Assembly: GCA_020466095.1 (NCBI GenBank)
Contig: CM035806.1
Span: 19,528,571 to 19,592,570, forward strand
DNA from: Chlorops oryzae
Taxonomy: Eukaryota; Arthropoda; Insecta; Diptera; Chloropidae
Direction of reading: 5' to 3'
DNA: 64,000 nucleotides
A program made the translations under genes and the position numbers. Of the stretch, positions 23,196 through 36,049 are shown piece after piece. Each line of letters begins with the position of its first letter. The first letter of the stretch is position 1. The notes below the pieces were generated by a model. It searched no databases, had not been told where the DNA came from, and saw nothing but the letters and a program-made list of their open reading frames with translations.

Positions 23196-26100
23196 TCATA
23201 ATTGCATCCAAGTTGCTATGAAGTTTAAAGTCTCGTTGAAATCTTGCAACCATTGCTTTAGTTCGTTCTCGGTGTCAGCAGCGAAGAAAACTGTTGCCGT
23301 TTCTATCGCATGATCGCGTGTCTTGCACGTTGAACATTCCAAGCAAAAGGATCGCGTACGAGCACATAATTCTCTTGGACATGCCGTAAGCGGCACGGAT
23401 TGTTTGCAGCTCGATAGATCCAAGCGTAACAATGGCCCTTCAGTCATACAACTCATATCGGTCCATACTTCCAATTGAATTCCATTTAAAATACACCAAC
23501 GACGATTCCAGTTATGCTGACTGAACGGATCCTGAACGTGTAGAAAACCGCTGTGCATCTGCTTCGGAAAATATGCTTTGCACTGTCCATCGATGAGTAT
23601 TTTACTCTCTGGAATTGGATTTTTATAGCATAGCTTTAAGAAAGCACTTCCTCTAGTTGCGGACTGCAGGCAAATTAGATCAGCCTTCGTCGTTGTTTCG
23701 TTATAGCACAACAGAGTAAATGGTTTGAAAGCTTTTGCACTGAGAGTAAATGTTCCATAAAAACGAAAGCGCGATGCAATGCCGTTTAACGAAGTTAACG
23801 AGCTAACAGGAGTGGATGATAGTGGCGATACATCTTCCGACTGTTAGAAAGTTTTTGAAGAGAAATTAATTATAATATATTAAATATAGAATAGTATAAT
23901 TTTGGTTTTTTTTTTTTTTTTTTTGTTTTCGCTCACCAAATCGTGCCCAGCCTTTAAACAATTTGTCGATGTTGTTATCCTTCGAAGCCGCAACATGAAT
24001 ACATTAAATTGAATACATGGTTCGGCTGCATGTTCTTGTATTTTTTGTGAGTTAAAAATGAAATTACAATTTGAAAAAATCACTTCACCACGCCGACATT
24101 CCGTTGACTGTGTTGAATATACTTGACCATCGTTCTCAAAGGTCAATGTGAAATAGTAATTGAAGAAATGCTCATGATTCGTTTCGAAATTCACAGGGAA
24201 GTACATTCGTTCAATGGTGAACGTTCGATTGCAGTTTTCTTCACTGATCGACGATTGATACTTCAGTTGCCTCTTGCCATCCTGCCGCAATGATGTATAC
24301 AATAACAAACGTTCGGCTTCGACCATTTCGAGTGTTGTCTCCAGCTCGGGGAGTTGTCGACAAATACTAACGGCGCGTGCTATTTGCTCTGTTACAGAAA
24401 CGTTCTCATCGATTCCGAGAACTTGCTCCAGATCAAGGCCTGATTCATTTGTTTGAGAGGCTATTCCAGGGGATTGCTGCTGCTGCTGTTCGTTTTGCTC
24501 TTCGATCGGTTGCGTAGTGTTATGCTTTGTTGGCGACCGTTTCGATTTAACGAAATTTTTACTCCTGCGTATCGAATTTTGAAGCGCCTGCTTAAGACGC
24601 TTGTAGCGTGCCAGAGCCGACGAAGTCGTTACATTTTCCGTTGCTATTGTACTATTAAGACTGTTCGGCTGGGAGCATGATTGCGATCTTTTTTTTTGTT
24701 CATTCAGTTCTGTCCATTTCTTCGGCGTAACGGGGCAACTATTGCAAAAGGCTGTTTCATAATGATTGGGGAATGTTGCGGCTTCGGTATCTGTGCTGTT
24801 TAGAAAAGACTGTGGAAAAGAGAGAAAAATAAACGTTGGAGTGGTCGGGAGTCCGACAATGGATTAGGAGAGGTTCTTGCTTCATGCAAAAATAGCTAAG
24901 GAGAAAAACGAATCTATGTAGTTCGGAACAATCAAATCCAAACATATTTCAATCAGTTTATGTATTCTCATATCCAAAAAATATATGGAGATAGATTAAG
25001 CAATTTTTAAGACCGGGGCCACCTGCGTATTCATTGGAGTATAGCTAAATATTGTCAAGGATAAATTCTTGCATTTTTTTTTATTATTTTTTTTTTTATC
25101 AAAATTTTAGCAAAACCCTAAAAAGGCGAAAAAATTTAAACACCATTAAAAGCATAAATTTTGAAAAAAAAAGAAAGAAAGACTATTCATCGGTCTACTG
25201 GGCAGTATTTTCGAAAATTTAGGGCTTCGATGAATTCGATAACCTTGACGGATCAGAACAGGCCCGGACTGGCCCACCGGGCAACCGGGCGAATGCCTGG
25301 TGGGCCCTCAAAGTAGGGCATACAGTATGGCATCGTAACTATAAAGTATAGGGGGGCCCTTCAAGTCGTCTGCCCGGTAGGCCCTTAGGTTCCCAGTCCG
25401 GGCTTGGATCAGAACGAAATTTTTATTAAAAGCCAATCCTATAATTTGAAATAGAGCTTAACGTTTTTGTCTTACCATAATAAAGCTTTATCCACTCGTG
25501 CTATTTTCAATTATAACAAAAATTTTTTTTTTTACAATACAAAATAAAACAAAAAAGCCAATTGCGAATTAAATCAAATAAAAACCAAGAAATAAAATAA
25601 AAAAATTCAAGTCAGTTTCTTCTTCATTGTTAGGTATTTATAAAGGATGAGTATTAAATCAAGACAAAAAAAAAAAAAGAGGAAAGAAAAGAAAAACCAA
25701 GATGTACATAGTAAAGTGAAAGAATGCCCATCAATAGGAATCTATGAAAAGTTCTACCTTTGTTAAGAACTTCTGCGGTGAAGTGTTCTTAGGAGCAGTG
25801 TGTTCTATATTGTCGACAACGTCATCGTTGCTGAACTCGTCGGGAACATCGTAGGATATGCCATCAGACTCACGATTTGATTCCAGCTAAAAAAAAATAT
25901 GATGATATTTTATGAAATAATCATAGCAATTGATTGAGTGCTTTACTTACATTGTCAACTTTTTCGAGTCTTTCGAGTGTGCCATCTTCAACTATGAATT
26001 CACTGCGACAGAGATTCTCTAAGAATACCTCACTGCGCTGCAAGGAAAGATCCGATTTACTTAGATTGCGATTTCGATTTGGCGGTGAATTATGCTCCAT

Positions 26101-29100
26101 GACTCGAACGTTATTCAGTGACTGACAGTGCATCAGAGATGTTGTTGGCGAATCGTAATCAGAATGTTGCGTTGATGTTTCCCGTGGTGCTGATGAATAC
26201 GAGATTGATGGTACCGGTAAGTCTGGTAATTTATCGGTTCTGTGTAGCGAATCGTGAAGTAAATGACCCAGCGCTTTGGCGTCTTTATTCCTTTTCGGCG
26301 ACTTAACAACCTTGGCATACAGAGTCTCGAGGTCAACAGCACCGCTTGCTAACAATAATGATATATATATAGATTTTTAATTCTAAAAATAAAAAATAGC
26401 AAGGGATATCTCGATACCTGTTTTATTGTCATACTGAGGACTCTCGGTTACATGGATGCTATCTTCCTCGATCTCAGAGTAAATCGGCTCATAAAATGTT
26501 GGCCCATGCTCGGAATGCATGTGAATGTTTGTTCTTTGGCGTATACCAAGACTATCTGGACAATCGAATCCGGCTTCAATTTGTTCGCGACGTTCGATTT
26601 CCTAGTGAGAGCAAAAAAAAAGGGGGAAATCATTGCTCTTTCGTTATGTTTTGAGTCGTGTTTAGTTTTCCTTTGATGGCAGGATAAATTTATACTTATC
26701 GCTCAACATAGAGCAACATAATGACAGCCTCTCGATCCTAAGAGTTAATAGATACTTTGTTTCTATAAAGGAGACTCTGGCGATCAATGTAGCTATTTTC
26801 GAAGTCTTTTTTTAATTTTTTTTTTTTTGTGAATACAAGTATCAAGCTTCGCAGCGTCTAAAAAAAAATTCCCTTTCCATAACAACTACTTCTAATACTC
26901 CCATACCACATCCCCGAAAGTCTCTCGCCACAGCAAACTTTCCACTGAACATTTTTGAAGCCTTTAAAATTTAGAGTTTGAACAAGCCATAAATTTTAAT
27001 AGGTAGATACTTTTTTGAGATCTCAAAAATAGGAGTCCAGATGTAGACTACTACCATTGGCAAGTATGCTTCTGTTAAGCCTCCAGCACACTTTGCAATG
27101 AATAAATTTTTAATATTTCCATGGGTAAGGAAAATAGCAAAGGTGCTTCGAATAGGTGGAAAACTTAGGGTTTTCCAGGAATTTTCTCCACAGAAATTTT
27201 CTGTAGGATCTGATGAACCATTTAGGAAAGAAAAATTTTCAAAAACCCTGTAGGAAATGTTATTTTGGCACAGTTAAACTCGATAAACGTACTTTATTCA
27301 AAAAAAAAATAAAACGGCTTTTCTTTTCCCGCCAAAGTAATATTTCAAAAAAACTTCAAAAAATAACAAAAAAACCAAAATTTTCAAAACCCGAAAATCC
27401 CCAGTAGTTTCCGAGATATCACTACTTGAAACTTTGGCATCCACCTTCTGCTTTTCCTGTTCGCCCAGTGAATCAGACGAATTTTTATACCGAAAACCGC
27501 ATTTCTCGGGCATCATTTTTTCTCGAAGGCTCGAATTTTTTTTTTTTTTTTTGAGAACTTCAATGGTAAGCAGGCCTGTAGATAGGGGGGTGGAAAAGGG
27601 GGATTTTCCCGGGCTTTATGAAGAGGCCCACAATTGGCAACGGGATTTTATTTCTTTTTTTTTTTTTTTGGTCGCTCATTTCTGTGAGGACCCCGGAAAA
27701 AAATCCCCCGGGCCCCAAATTTCTCTCTACGGGCCTGGATGTAGTACAAATGCACTTTTAGCGTGCGCAGCATACACTGCGAAGGGAATATAAAGGGAGC
27801 AAGAACTCTGAACGTTTTTAAACAAAGGTCATCAATGCCTTATTTTTGTTTATTATTGACCGCTAGGAATACTTCAATTTTCGTTCGAGTTCATTAGTCT
27901 GAAACTGAGCGAATTATTAAAAAAAAAAAACCCTTTTTTAAATTATATTTTTCTCAGTGTATTTAAAAATTCTGTTTATAACCCTTCCCTCTAAACAATT
28001 TTTTGAGCCTGAAAATTTTAGAGTCTAAAAAGAATGTAAATTTATACTGATTTCAAAGCCCTCATAAATAAGATTGAAAAATATGGCAAATATCATAAAT
28101 TTGAGTTTATTTTGATAGTTATATTATTGAGTCTAAAAACAGTCCAAATGAGTGGATGTACACTTGTCTAAAAATTACCCACACCAAAAATTGGAAATTT
28201 TGCCCGTACACTAGTCCAATTGGTTTTTCACACGTACATTTTTTGGTGCGGCTTTTTCGCTGGGCAAAAATTCGACAAGCTACCCCTCACGTCTTTGCGT
28301 CTCTCTGTCTTCGAAATTTGGCCAATTGCCTAAGTGTATATTCCGCCAATGGACCTTAAATTCGAAGTGCTCAATATTATGCATTAAAAATACAACCCTG
28401 AGTAATTATTTCCTGCAAGTGCAACACGTCATATATTAACATTTTTACTGTTCAACATGTTTTTCGAACACTGGCAGCAATTTGGAATAAAAAAAAAAAA
28501 ACAGATAACACATCTGCTAAGCAGAATCGCAATAAATGTTGGGGGAAAAAAGGGAAAATTTAGACGAGTCCATCCTTTTTGAAGGCACGGATAGTGAAAG
28601 CAAAAGCGAAGCAACAAATGCTGAGGAACCAGAGCAATTTGGTCAAAATGAGTTCAGGCTTACTTTTGTGATCACATTTCACTCGCAAAAAACCAATAAT
28701 GATTTTAACTTCAATGAAAGGAAGAAAAAGGTCTAAAAATTGGGGTAAAAAGGCCATTTGATTTATGCCTCATTTATGACTGAAATTTTAAGTGCTCAAC
28801 TCTGTTAAAGTAAATTGAAAGGAAGTAACGAGCTCATTCTTTTGAAGAAAGGAAATCAGATTTGAAATTTCGAAGACAGGTCGACCGAAATATAGAAAAT
28901 GTATGATTCAAATGCAACTCTGTGAGTCCGATTTCTTGCAATTAGCGTATGCGTTCAAGTAGTAAAAGTAAGCCAAAGTACTTCGTTGTTTTTTCTACAT
29001 GTGTTTGGTATAGGAAATTTACTTGCTGCTTTAGAGCGTATAGCCCTTTACATAAAAAAAACGAGTATATAAAAAACTTTTGTAAAAGTCTAAAAAAAAA

Positions 29101-31314
29101 AGTCAATATGTGTACTGGGGAGAGTATATAAAAAAAGTCTTAAAAGAGTATAATAAAGCACTAAAAACACAGTTCGATTATACTCTTTTTACGCTCTTAT
29201 TTTAGACTCTTAACATGTGTCCCTTTTCAAAGAAAAACACACTCTTTTTAGAATCTTTTCGAAGCTCAATTGAAACTAGCGTTTCCCATCTCAACTGCAC
29301 AAAAACCATCAGAAAGAGCTCTGTGAGCGCTGCCGAACATTTAAACGAAAGAAATATCGCGGTAATTTTGACTTATGCAGTCTGAATACAATCAGACTAA
29401 CGTTTAACTGTCGAAAATTAAAATTTTACTAACAATATGTATTCAAATTTAGCCTATTTCTTTCGTTTGCAATAAAGTTTATCAATTCCGCAGACGGCTG
29501 TAGCTGCAAGAAAACACATCTTTTTATTTTTGATCATATTATGATGTCATTTAAACGGTTCGTGTATTGTTGATTTGCAGTCAACTCAGTCAAAATTCTT
29601 TTTTTTTTCACAAAATATTAAGATAATTTAGACTGTTTTGCTCAAAATTTTGAGTCTAAAAGTAGTCGAAATGTTTGCTGGTATTTTCTGTTTTATAAGA
29701 CACATGTTTCGTATAATCTAAGCTTTTTTCGGCAGCACTGGGTTAATGCGTCGCTGACACGAACATGTGTTTTTGACATTTAAGTCAAATAGCGTTTCAT
29801 TTAAATAATTCATATGTTCCAACGGCAATCACATTATGGTTTGAAAATTGGAACGAACGAAAATCTTAAGTGTGTGATTCGAACGAACGAATTTTTGCTT
29901 GAGAAACAAAGCAAGCGCTTTTGGTTTTATTTTATTTTTTCATTTTTCTGACGTTACGTTCGCAATTAAAACCGAGCGAAGGGAAATGTTCAAATCGTTC
30001 GCTGGAACATTCGTTTTAGGGATCGTATCGAAACGAAATCTTCAAGCTTTGACGACTAATCGACGACCAAGCGAACGGCAAGGACAATTACGCTATTTTA
30101 AATCGAAAAGAACGAAGAAAATGCTACGTCAATGGGATTTCACACAGGACGCTAGAGACTTCCAACAACGCACTAAGCACAACAACAACAACAGCAGCAG
30201 CAGCAGCAGCAGCAGCAAGAACAACAAGAATCGGCAACTCTACGAAAATACCGTTTAATCTCATACAATATATTGGCACAAGACCTACTGGTGGAGCACG
30301 TATATCTATATCAGGGTATTAATACGCAGCATCTTCAATGGAATCATCGACTTCGTTGTCTCGGAAACGAATTGGCATACTTGGATCCGGATATTATGTG
30401 CATCCAGGAAATGCAGTTCAATCATATAAAAGAGTTCGTTTCGCGCATGAGTGAAAAACGGAAATTGGAATACATATTTAAGAAGAAAACTGGACATCGC
30501 ACCGACGGCTGTGCGATCATATACGATCGAGAAAAGTTCAAACTACTGGACGAGCACGAAATCGAATTTTTTAAACCGTCTGCACAAAATCTAAATCGCG
30601 AGAATATAGCATTGCTTGCTAAATTCCAGCTACGTCTCGAACCCGAGAAGCACATTGTTATCGGAACGACGCATCTACTCTTCAATCCGAATCGCCATAA
30701 TGTTCGTTGCGCTCAAGTTGAACTACTGCTGGAGCATATAGTGAAATTTGCGCGCAAAGCAAGCGATTGCTCTGGCTCTTATTTTCCCGTCATATTAACC
30801 GGCGACTTCAATTCGACTCCGAATTCACCGCCGTTTAGAAAATTAACAACACAATGCGAGGATGTGGTTGACAAAAATGAGACTGAGACAACGATTGATC
30901 TAACCGAAGATGAAACGATTGATCTAACCGGAAATGAATTGGCTTGTACCGATGATGAAAATGCAAAAAATCTATGCACTAAAACGATAAAGAAAGCACG
31001 CCTAAGGTTTAGTGCTGTCGATTTTGGACACAGTTGTGCGTCAACATACCACGAACGTTGGATTACAGTTGATTATATACTCAAATCGGTGACCAATGAC
31101 CAGGATGAATGTACAGAACCAGCTTGCGATGTTAAAATATCAAGCATATACAAATTGCCGACTATTAATAACTGTGAGCGGATTGGAAAAATACCAAATC
31201 AGTATCTTGGATCGGATCATTACGTGCAAGCGATTGAGTTTTTTGTTGTCTAGTTAATATAAATGTATGGACTCGTATCTACTAAGTAGGAACGAGCGGT
31301 AACGCAAGGCTCAC

Positions 31315-31348
<34 letters not shown>

Positions 31349-34300
31349 AACAAAGAAACAAACAAAAAATACGTGAAAACATGCGAGATTCCTTAACTCT
31401 GGGAAATAAAATTTAACTTTTTAATCGAACTTGATTTGCTTGTGAACCAATTTAATTGGGCTTTTCAACAAGATGAGAATTTACATCTAGGGATGATGCA
31501 ATTTGAAGTGGGTTTTGTTTTTTAACAAAAAATTCATTTTTTTTGCAAATAAAAACGTTCGTGTGGAAACGAAATGAACTCTCTAGTGGGGAAAAAAATT
31601 CAAGAAATATTTATCGATTTAAGTATGAAATTACAAAGAAACCGAAACCGAAATTAATCAGCTTTTTTCGAATTGGAATAACAAAATCCTTTTGCCCTTT
31701 GATAAAACACTCGCAACTTTTCTAGCGTTATTGATATAAATATATACATATGTATATTCCCTGGGAATTCTTTCCTTAAAAATGTTTTTCCTTTGAAAAA
31801 AGGAAGGATTCTAAGCGCCAATAAAAGAAAGAATGCGATGACCATTGCTTAAAAGTATTCGAGATTCTTGCTGCTGCCTTTACATTCTCTTCTCAATGGG
31901 CTTAGAAAGGGAGAATTTTTTTCAAATCCTCACGGAAAAATTCCCTGGGAATATTTAGAATCGGACTGAACGTCTAGACAATCGGACTTACCTCAAAAGT
32001 ACGTATGGCACGCTCGTCGCTAGCTTCCAAACGTGCACGAATGTTGCTCAGAATTACGCCCATTTTAGAAATGGTAGCGTCTTGATCAAGATCCGAATGA
32101 TAGGAGCGATATGTTCTTGTTGCTTGATCTTGGCGTGAAATATCGCCACTAATTTTTTTTGATGTTGGATTTGTGGCACTAGCAGCGTCACCACAAGTAG
32201 TTGGAAACGAAAGCTTCCGTTGACTAGGACGCGTAGATTTTTTTGGTGGCGAATTGACTTTTCGCGTAAAATCGAAATGCGATGAATCACTGGGATTGTT
32301 ACTTTGCGTATTTGGTGGAGTGTTTGTTGCTTGTTCAGCTGAATGATAGCTGCCCGGTGGTGACTGTGGTGTGGAGCTGTTCTGATAGCTGCATAAATCT
32401 TGTACAGAAGTTTGTATACCCACTGAACGGTATGGTGTTTTCCTCACTTCAAAATTGTGCTCCCTATTGTCCTTTTTTGGTGTAACAAGACGTAAAATCT
32501 TCTTTTTCGATTGCTTTAAAAATGATCGCGTTCCTTGCGGACATTTTCGCATTCGCATGCTACTATTCGCTGATTTACTATTCCACGGTGATAGGTTACG
32601 CCATCCAAATTTTGTCTGGGTACGTGATGGTGGATGCTGTTCTTTTCTATTTCCGTTGAATTGTTCTTTGATGGGAGTGTTTTTAGCTTCAACATTTGTT
32701 GCTAGATTGTGACGAACGCCACCGTCAACGGTATCCAATTGTAATTTCGGTGGTATTTGCCAGCCAAGAGATTGCGGTTCAGCTTGAGCTGATTGTGATT
32801 TGAATTCTTTTCGATTGCCATTGGAATCATAATTGAGCATTTCACTGACTTTGGAATTTTTCCAACCCATATTGATGTCTTTACTTTGTTCTTCCGCTTC
32901 CTGTCGGACATTCTTGCCGTAGCTGCTACGTTTTTTCGTATCGACAACTCGTTCGATATCGCTTAGCGAGGGGCAAGTGGGCAGACTTCCTTGTTGAGTA
33001 TGTTGACCTGGAATATATATATATATATATATATTTATGAGTTAATTAGTTATTAAAATGCACACGCTTACAAACCTCTTGGAGACGAAATACGTTTGCC
33101 ATTATTCCGAGAAAAATCATGGTCTGTATTTTTGGAATTGAAATTCTCGTTTAGTGTCGGAATCGGAACACCATTTTTCAGCAAAAATTCATCAATGACA
33201 CGTTCCGCTTCGCGTATTGACGGCGATGTACTCATCGTCAAGGATGAGTTCGAAGATTCGAGTCTTGAGCCTGTTGAAGCACGTGGTGGTTTCGGTGGCG
33301 GTTTCGATTCATTTATAGTCCATGGCTTATATTGAAAATTGGGATGTGATAATCGCTTTTGAAGTAATTTTCCAGCTCCAGGACGTCGTGGACTTTTGCT
33401 TTTGATCTCTAAACGTGTCACTGGTATAGAACCTACTCTTTCGATTTCATCTCTTTTCGATTTACTCTCTGATAATTGTTCGTCTGTTGCTTCTTCAATA
33501 GGTGGAGCTGTTGGCGGCTGCATCAACGTCACGTGATTGAACATTTTCGGCTTACTTCTTGTAATATGTTTCTGTTGCAATTTATGCTTATTAACACGCA
33601 CCTCGGACAGTACGCAATTGTCGCGTAGCTCTTGAATAATGTGTATCAATGGAGCATCGTACGATGTGGTTTCCAAACGGCTAACAGCCGTCAAGCTCGG
33701 TCGGGTGCTATTGATTTTAACAGTCTTTTGTTTTTTCTCTTGTTTCATCTCGCATTTATCATTTGCAGGCAATTCAGGTGGGACAGATTTCAATCTCGCC
33801 GGAGCACTTCGACGCTCTTTCACGCGATTCGATTGCTGGCCAGTGCAGTTGAACTATAAAAATTAAACGCACTGTAAAGCTGTTTTCCCAATAAGTTGAT
33901 CCAAAGTTTTTTGCTTACCTGATTACCTGAGCTCTCTGATTTTCTGTTTCGTCTAGCATTACGCATATTATTTGCTGCACGTGCCGCACCAATGTTTCCT
34001 GCTATATTACAACCACCACCACCATCACCACTATCACTTGTAAAGCAATAGCAGAAGCCGTTTACACACTGTTTGTTCTTTCGTTCATGCTCTTTATTGC
34101 TACGGTTCTGATTAATTAGTTCAGCGTCTGCATCTAAGCATTCTTTAGCTGCATTTTGACCCTCTTGTTGCTGTTGTGTTGTTGTTGTTGTGTGTTGGTC
34201 TTCACGCGTTTTCTTTTCTTCCGAAACATGCGCTGAATTCCGACGAATGCGCCTTGCTCGAAATTCATCAATACATTGTTGCAAGCTAAATGAGGAGCAT

Positions 34301-34482
34301 GAATTAACTTCGTCTTCTCTTCTTCTTCTTCACCGTCTCCAATATCGGTTGTAGTAGTTTCCAGAAGCCAATCTCCTACGAAAATGCATTCTTCATGAGC
34401 TTTGAATTTATTTCCGAGCATTTAAAGGAACTTACCAATCGTGCTTTGCATCATCTGAAGCGTTTAATATCCGAACGTTCAT
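23196..34482 (-). CDS. Anillin-family protein (AHD plus PH domain)
   Basis: Nine exons: 34482-34436, 34285-33919, 33853-33076, 33007-31992, 26601-26418, 26348-25951, 25886-25758, 24809-23937 and 23840-23196. All phases agree, giving 1478 residues. The first 1100 residues are polar and disordered, rich in Ser, Pro and Lys. The anillin homology domain (about 1105-1355) contains MVEAERLLLYTSLRQDGKRQ and FRFYGTFTLSAKAFKPFTL. The PH domain (about 1361-1474) contains SGFLHVQDPF, NRRWCILNG and CPRELCARTRSFCLEC, aligning with Drosophila scraps. Anillins tie RhoA, septins and actomyosin to the membrane at the cleavage furrow. The N-terminus does not resemble the MDPF start of scraps, so this may be a diverged orthologue or a paralogue. 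Poly(A) signal at 23156-23161. The 5.4-kb intron contains the angel-like gene. Confidence 0.85.
25251..25414. mobile_element. hAT MITE of 148 bp with GATCAGAA duplication
   Basis: The element spans 25259-25406. It begins CAGGCCCGGACTGGCCCACC and ends CCCAGTCCGGGCTTG, flanked by GATCAGAA on both sides (25251-25258, 25407-25414). It is GC-rich compared with its surroundings and lies in an intron of the anillin-family gene. Confidence 0.92.
27571..27739. mobile_element. Probable hAT MITE (CAGGCCTGTAGA ends)
   Basis: CAGGCCTGTAGATAGGGGGG at the left pairs loosely with CTCTCTACGGGCCTG at the right, and the inside is rich in G and C runs, like the element at 25259-25406. No convincing target duplication was found. 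Confidence 0.55.
27740..29985. other. Interior of the long anillin intron
   Basis: AT-rich sequence, no exon recognised on either strand. 27740-27900 resembles parts of 39235-39360 (GAATATAAAGG, then AAGGTCATCAA, then TAGGAATACTTC), a dispersed repeat. GAGTCTAAAA recurs near 28129 and 29651. The region just before 29986 should hold the angel-like promoter. Confidence 0.35.
29986..31253 (+). CDS. angel: angel-like CCR4-family nuclease, reading frame interrupted
   Basis: Two open frames meet here. Frame 1 runs from ATG 29986 (MFKSFAGTFVLGIVSKRN through MLRQWDFTQDARDFQQ) to a stop at 30258. The catalytic frame opens after a stop at 30174-30176 and continues to 31253 with RLISYNILAQDLL, IMCIQEMQ (metal-binding Glu), GTTHLLFNPNR, ILTGDFNSTP and GSDHYVQ (catalytic His). 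Angel proteins are Mg-dependent endonuclease-exonuclease-phosphatase enzymes related to the CCR4 deadenylase. The two parts differ by one base of frame and overlap in a CAA/CAG tract at 30177-30255. A single-base error, a real lesion or ribosomal frameshifting could explain this. The catalytic frame has no usable ATG. An insert carries IDLTEDETIDLT. No introns; a 30-base A run follows at 31317. Confidence 0.8.
31254..31756. other. 3' flank of the angel-like gene
   Basis: Contains an A run of about 30 bases at 31317-31347 and an AATAAA at about 31404. No other feature was recognised. Confidence 0.45.
31757..31951. repeat. Short repeat with TTCCCTGGGAAT ends
   Basis: ATTCCCTGGGAATTC at 31757 and AATTCCCTGGGAATAT at about 31940 bound a 195-bp unit. 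A related unit with the ends partly decayed is at 39170-39395, and an internal fragment is at 27740-27900. Probably a small MITE family. Confidence 0.55.
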
Positions 34483-34877
34483 TGAACGCTCAATAAACGT
34501 TGTTGTTTGAAAAAGAGCGATTCAAAGGTGCAATCTCTTGATTTCTTTTTTGAGTGGCAGCACTTAACTTCAATTGCAGTCGGCTTCTTATCAATGAGAG
34601 GTTAAAAAAAAAAAAAGTCTCTTGATAATTTATATAAATGCAATTCAGATAATTTCAAGCGAATTCTACACAAAAATCATCAATTTTTTAGTCAATTTTA
34701 AAATTCATGCTTTTTTATTTTATTTTATTTTATTTTACTTTAAATTATTTTACTTTATTTTTAAGGTCTGGCAGCTCCATCTTTGAACTTGGATCAGCTG
34801 TTCATTTCAATCAACAAAACACATTTTATTATTTGAAGCACAGTTAAATTGAAGCAGCTCCGGAAATCATTAACATA
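34483..34877. promoter_or_regulatory. Shared divergent promoter region
   Basis: The first codons of the anillin-family gene (34482, leftward) and of mRpL43 (34878, rightward) are 395 bp apart, so both promoters lie here. A TTTTATTTTA run is at 34710-34760. No TATA box is convincing on either side, as is common for housekeeping fly genes. Shared regulation is an inference from spacing. Confidence 0.5.
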
Positions 34878-35589
34878 ATGTCAAACAGTCATTTATTTTT
34901 GAAGTCAGGATTTCCGCGTGCACCGCTTCAAAACGGCGTAGGCCGATACGTATGTCAATTGCAGCGTATAACTCTAAAATTCTGCAAAAACAATGGCTCG
35001 AGCAAAGGAATGCGGTAGGTTATGAAACAAGATTCATTGAATGATTCCCATTTGTATTAATAAATGATTAAACGCAGGGACTTCATTGAAAATGATTTAT
35101 TGGACTTTGCCAAAGAGAATCCTGGCATTGTAGTATACGTTAAGCCGAGAAGACACCGTACAGCAGTTATGGTTGCTGAATATTGTAAGTTTCATGAATT
35201 CATGTTCGATAAAGAATTAAAAAAAAAAAAAAACAAACAATGTAATTCTAGTAAATGGCGATCGAGAATGGATGAATTGTCGCAATTTGACCAAAGACGA
35301 AATCACGAAATGGATTGATCTATTAAAAACACAAAACGGCTCTTCAAGCTCATTGCGATTACGAAAAATGTGGCATACAGATGTACCATCAATACAGGGC
35401 CCATGGACGCCATTTATGTTACGAAGTCCGGACAGTAATTTCCAAACCTATCCCAATAAGGAAGCATCCCAGCCATTGGATAGAGCACTTTCTGCAACTG
35501 AGAAGTTGATTGAGATTTTTAAAAATCAAAAACTCGCCGATGAAGGTGAAAAATCCGATCAGGTTCTATCGAAGAATCGCGCTGAATAA
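34878..35589 (+). CDS. mRpL43: Mitochondrial ribosomal protein L43
   Basis: Exons 34878-35014, 35078-35184 and 35252-35589 join in phase to 193 residues. The body is the L51/S25/CI-B8 thioredoxin-like fold shared by mL43: [58 protein letters not shown], then [15 protein letters not shown]. The C-terminal extension contains [13 protein letters not shown]. It is a structural protein of the large mitochondrial ribosomal subunit, encoded in the nucleus. The poly(A) hexamer AATAAA (35585-35590) overlaps the stop codon TAA (35587-35589), so the 3' UTR is probably very short unless another signal is used. Confidence 0.92.
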
Positions 35590-36049
35590 AATGTTTTAAC
35601 TCGAGAAGTCTTTTATTTCCTTGGTTGTGCTCTAAATATACAAAATATTGGAAATTCTTCTTAAAGGTTTTCATAATTCAAAATATGATATAATTCTTTA
35701 AGCGAGAAAACCTTTCTAAAATGCAAGAAAAGGTTTCACGATTAGTTTCGAAAGTTTTGGAGATTTTCCAAAATTGTGATAGCAAATCCTTCTCAGTAGT
35801 TAAATCGTTACGTTATCTTTTGAGTTATTAGAAACCCTTTTTTTTTTTTTTTTTGGAATATAACTCAAACACACGAATAGTAATGAGTTTGTGAGATTAT
35901 TGAAAGTTACGAATCGAAACATCTCTGTTTTTCTGACGTCAGATATCAATCAGCTGATTCGAAAGAACATTTAACAGGCCTGTGGTAACGCGACGAATTA
36001 TTAAATCGCTTTGTAAAGATTTCAAGACGTCATTTAAGAGACAACAAAA
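35590..36049. other. Intergenic spacer
   Basis: About 460 bp between mRpL43 and the THAP gene, AT-rich, with a T run near 35840. The THAP promoter should be here; no clear core motif was seen. Confidence 0.4.
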
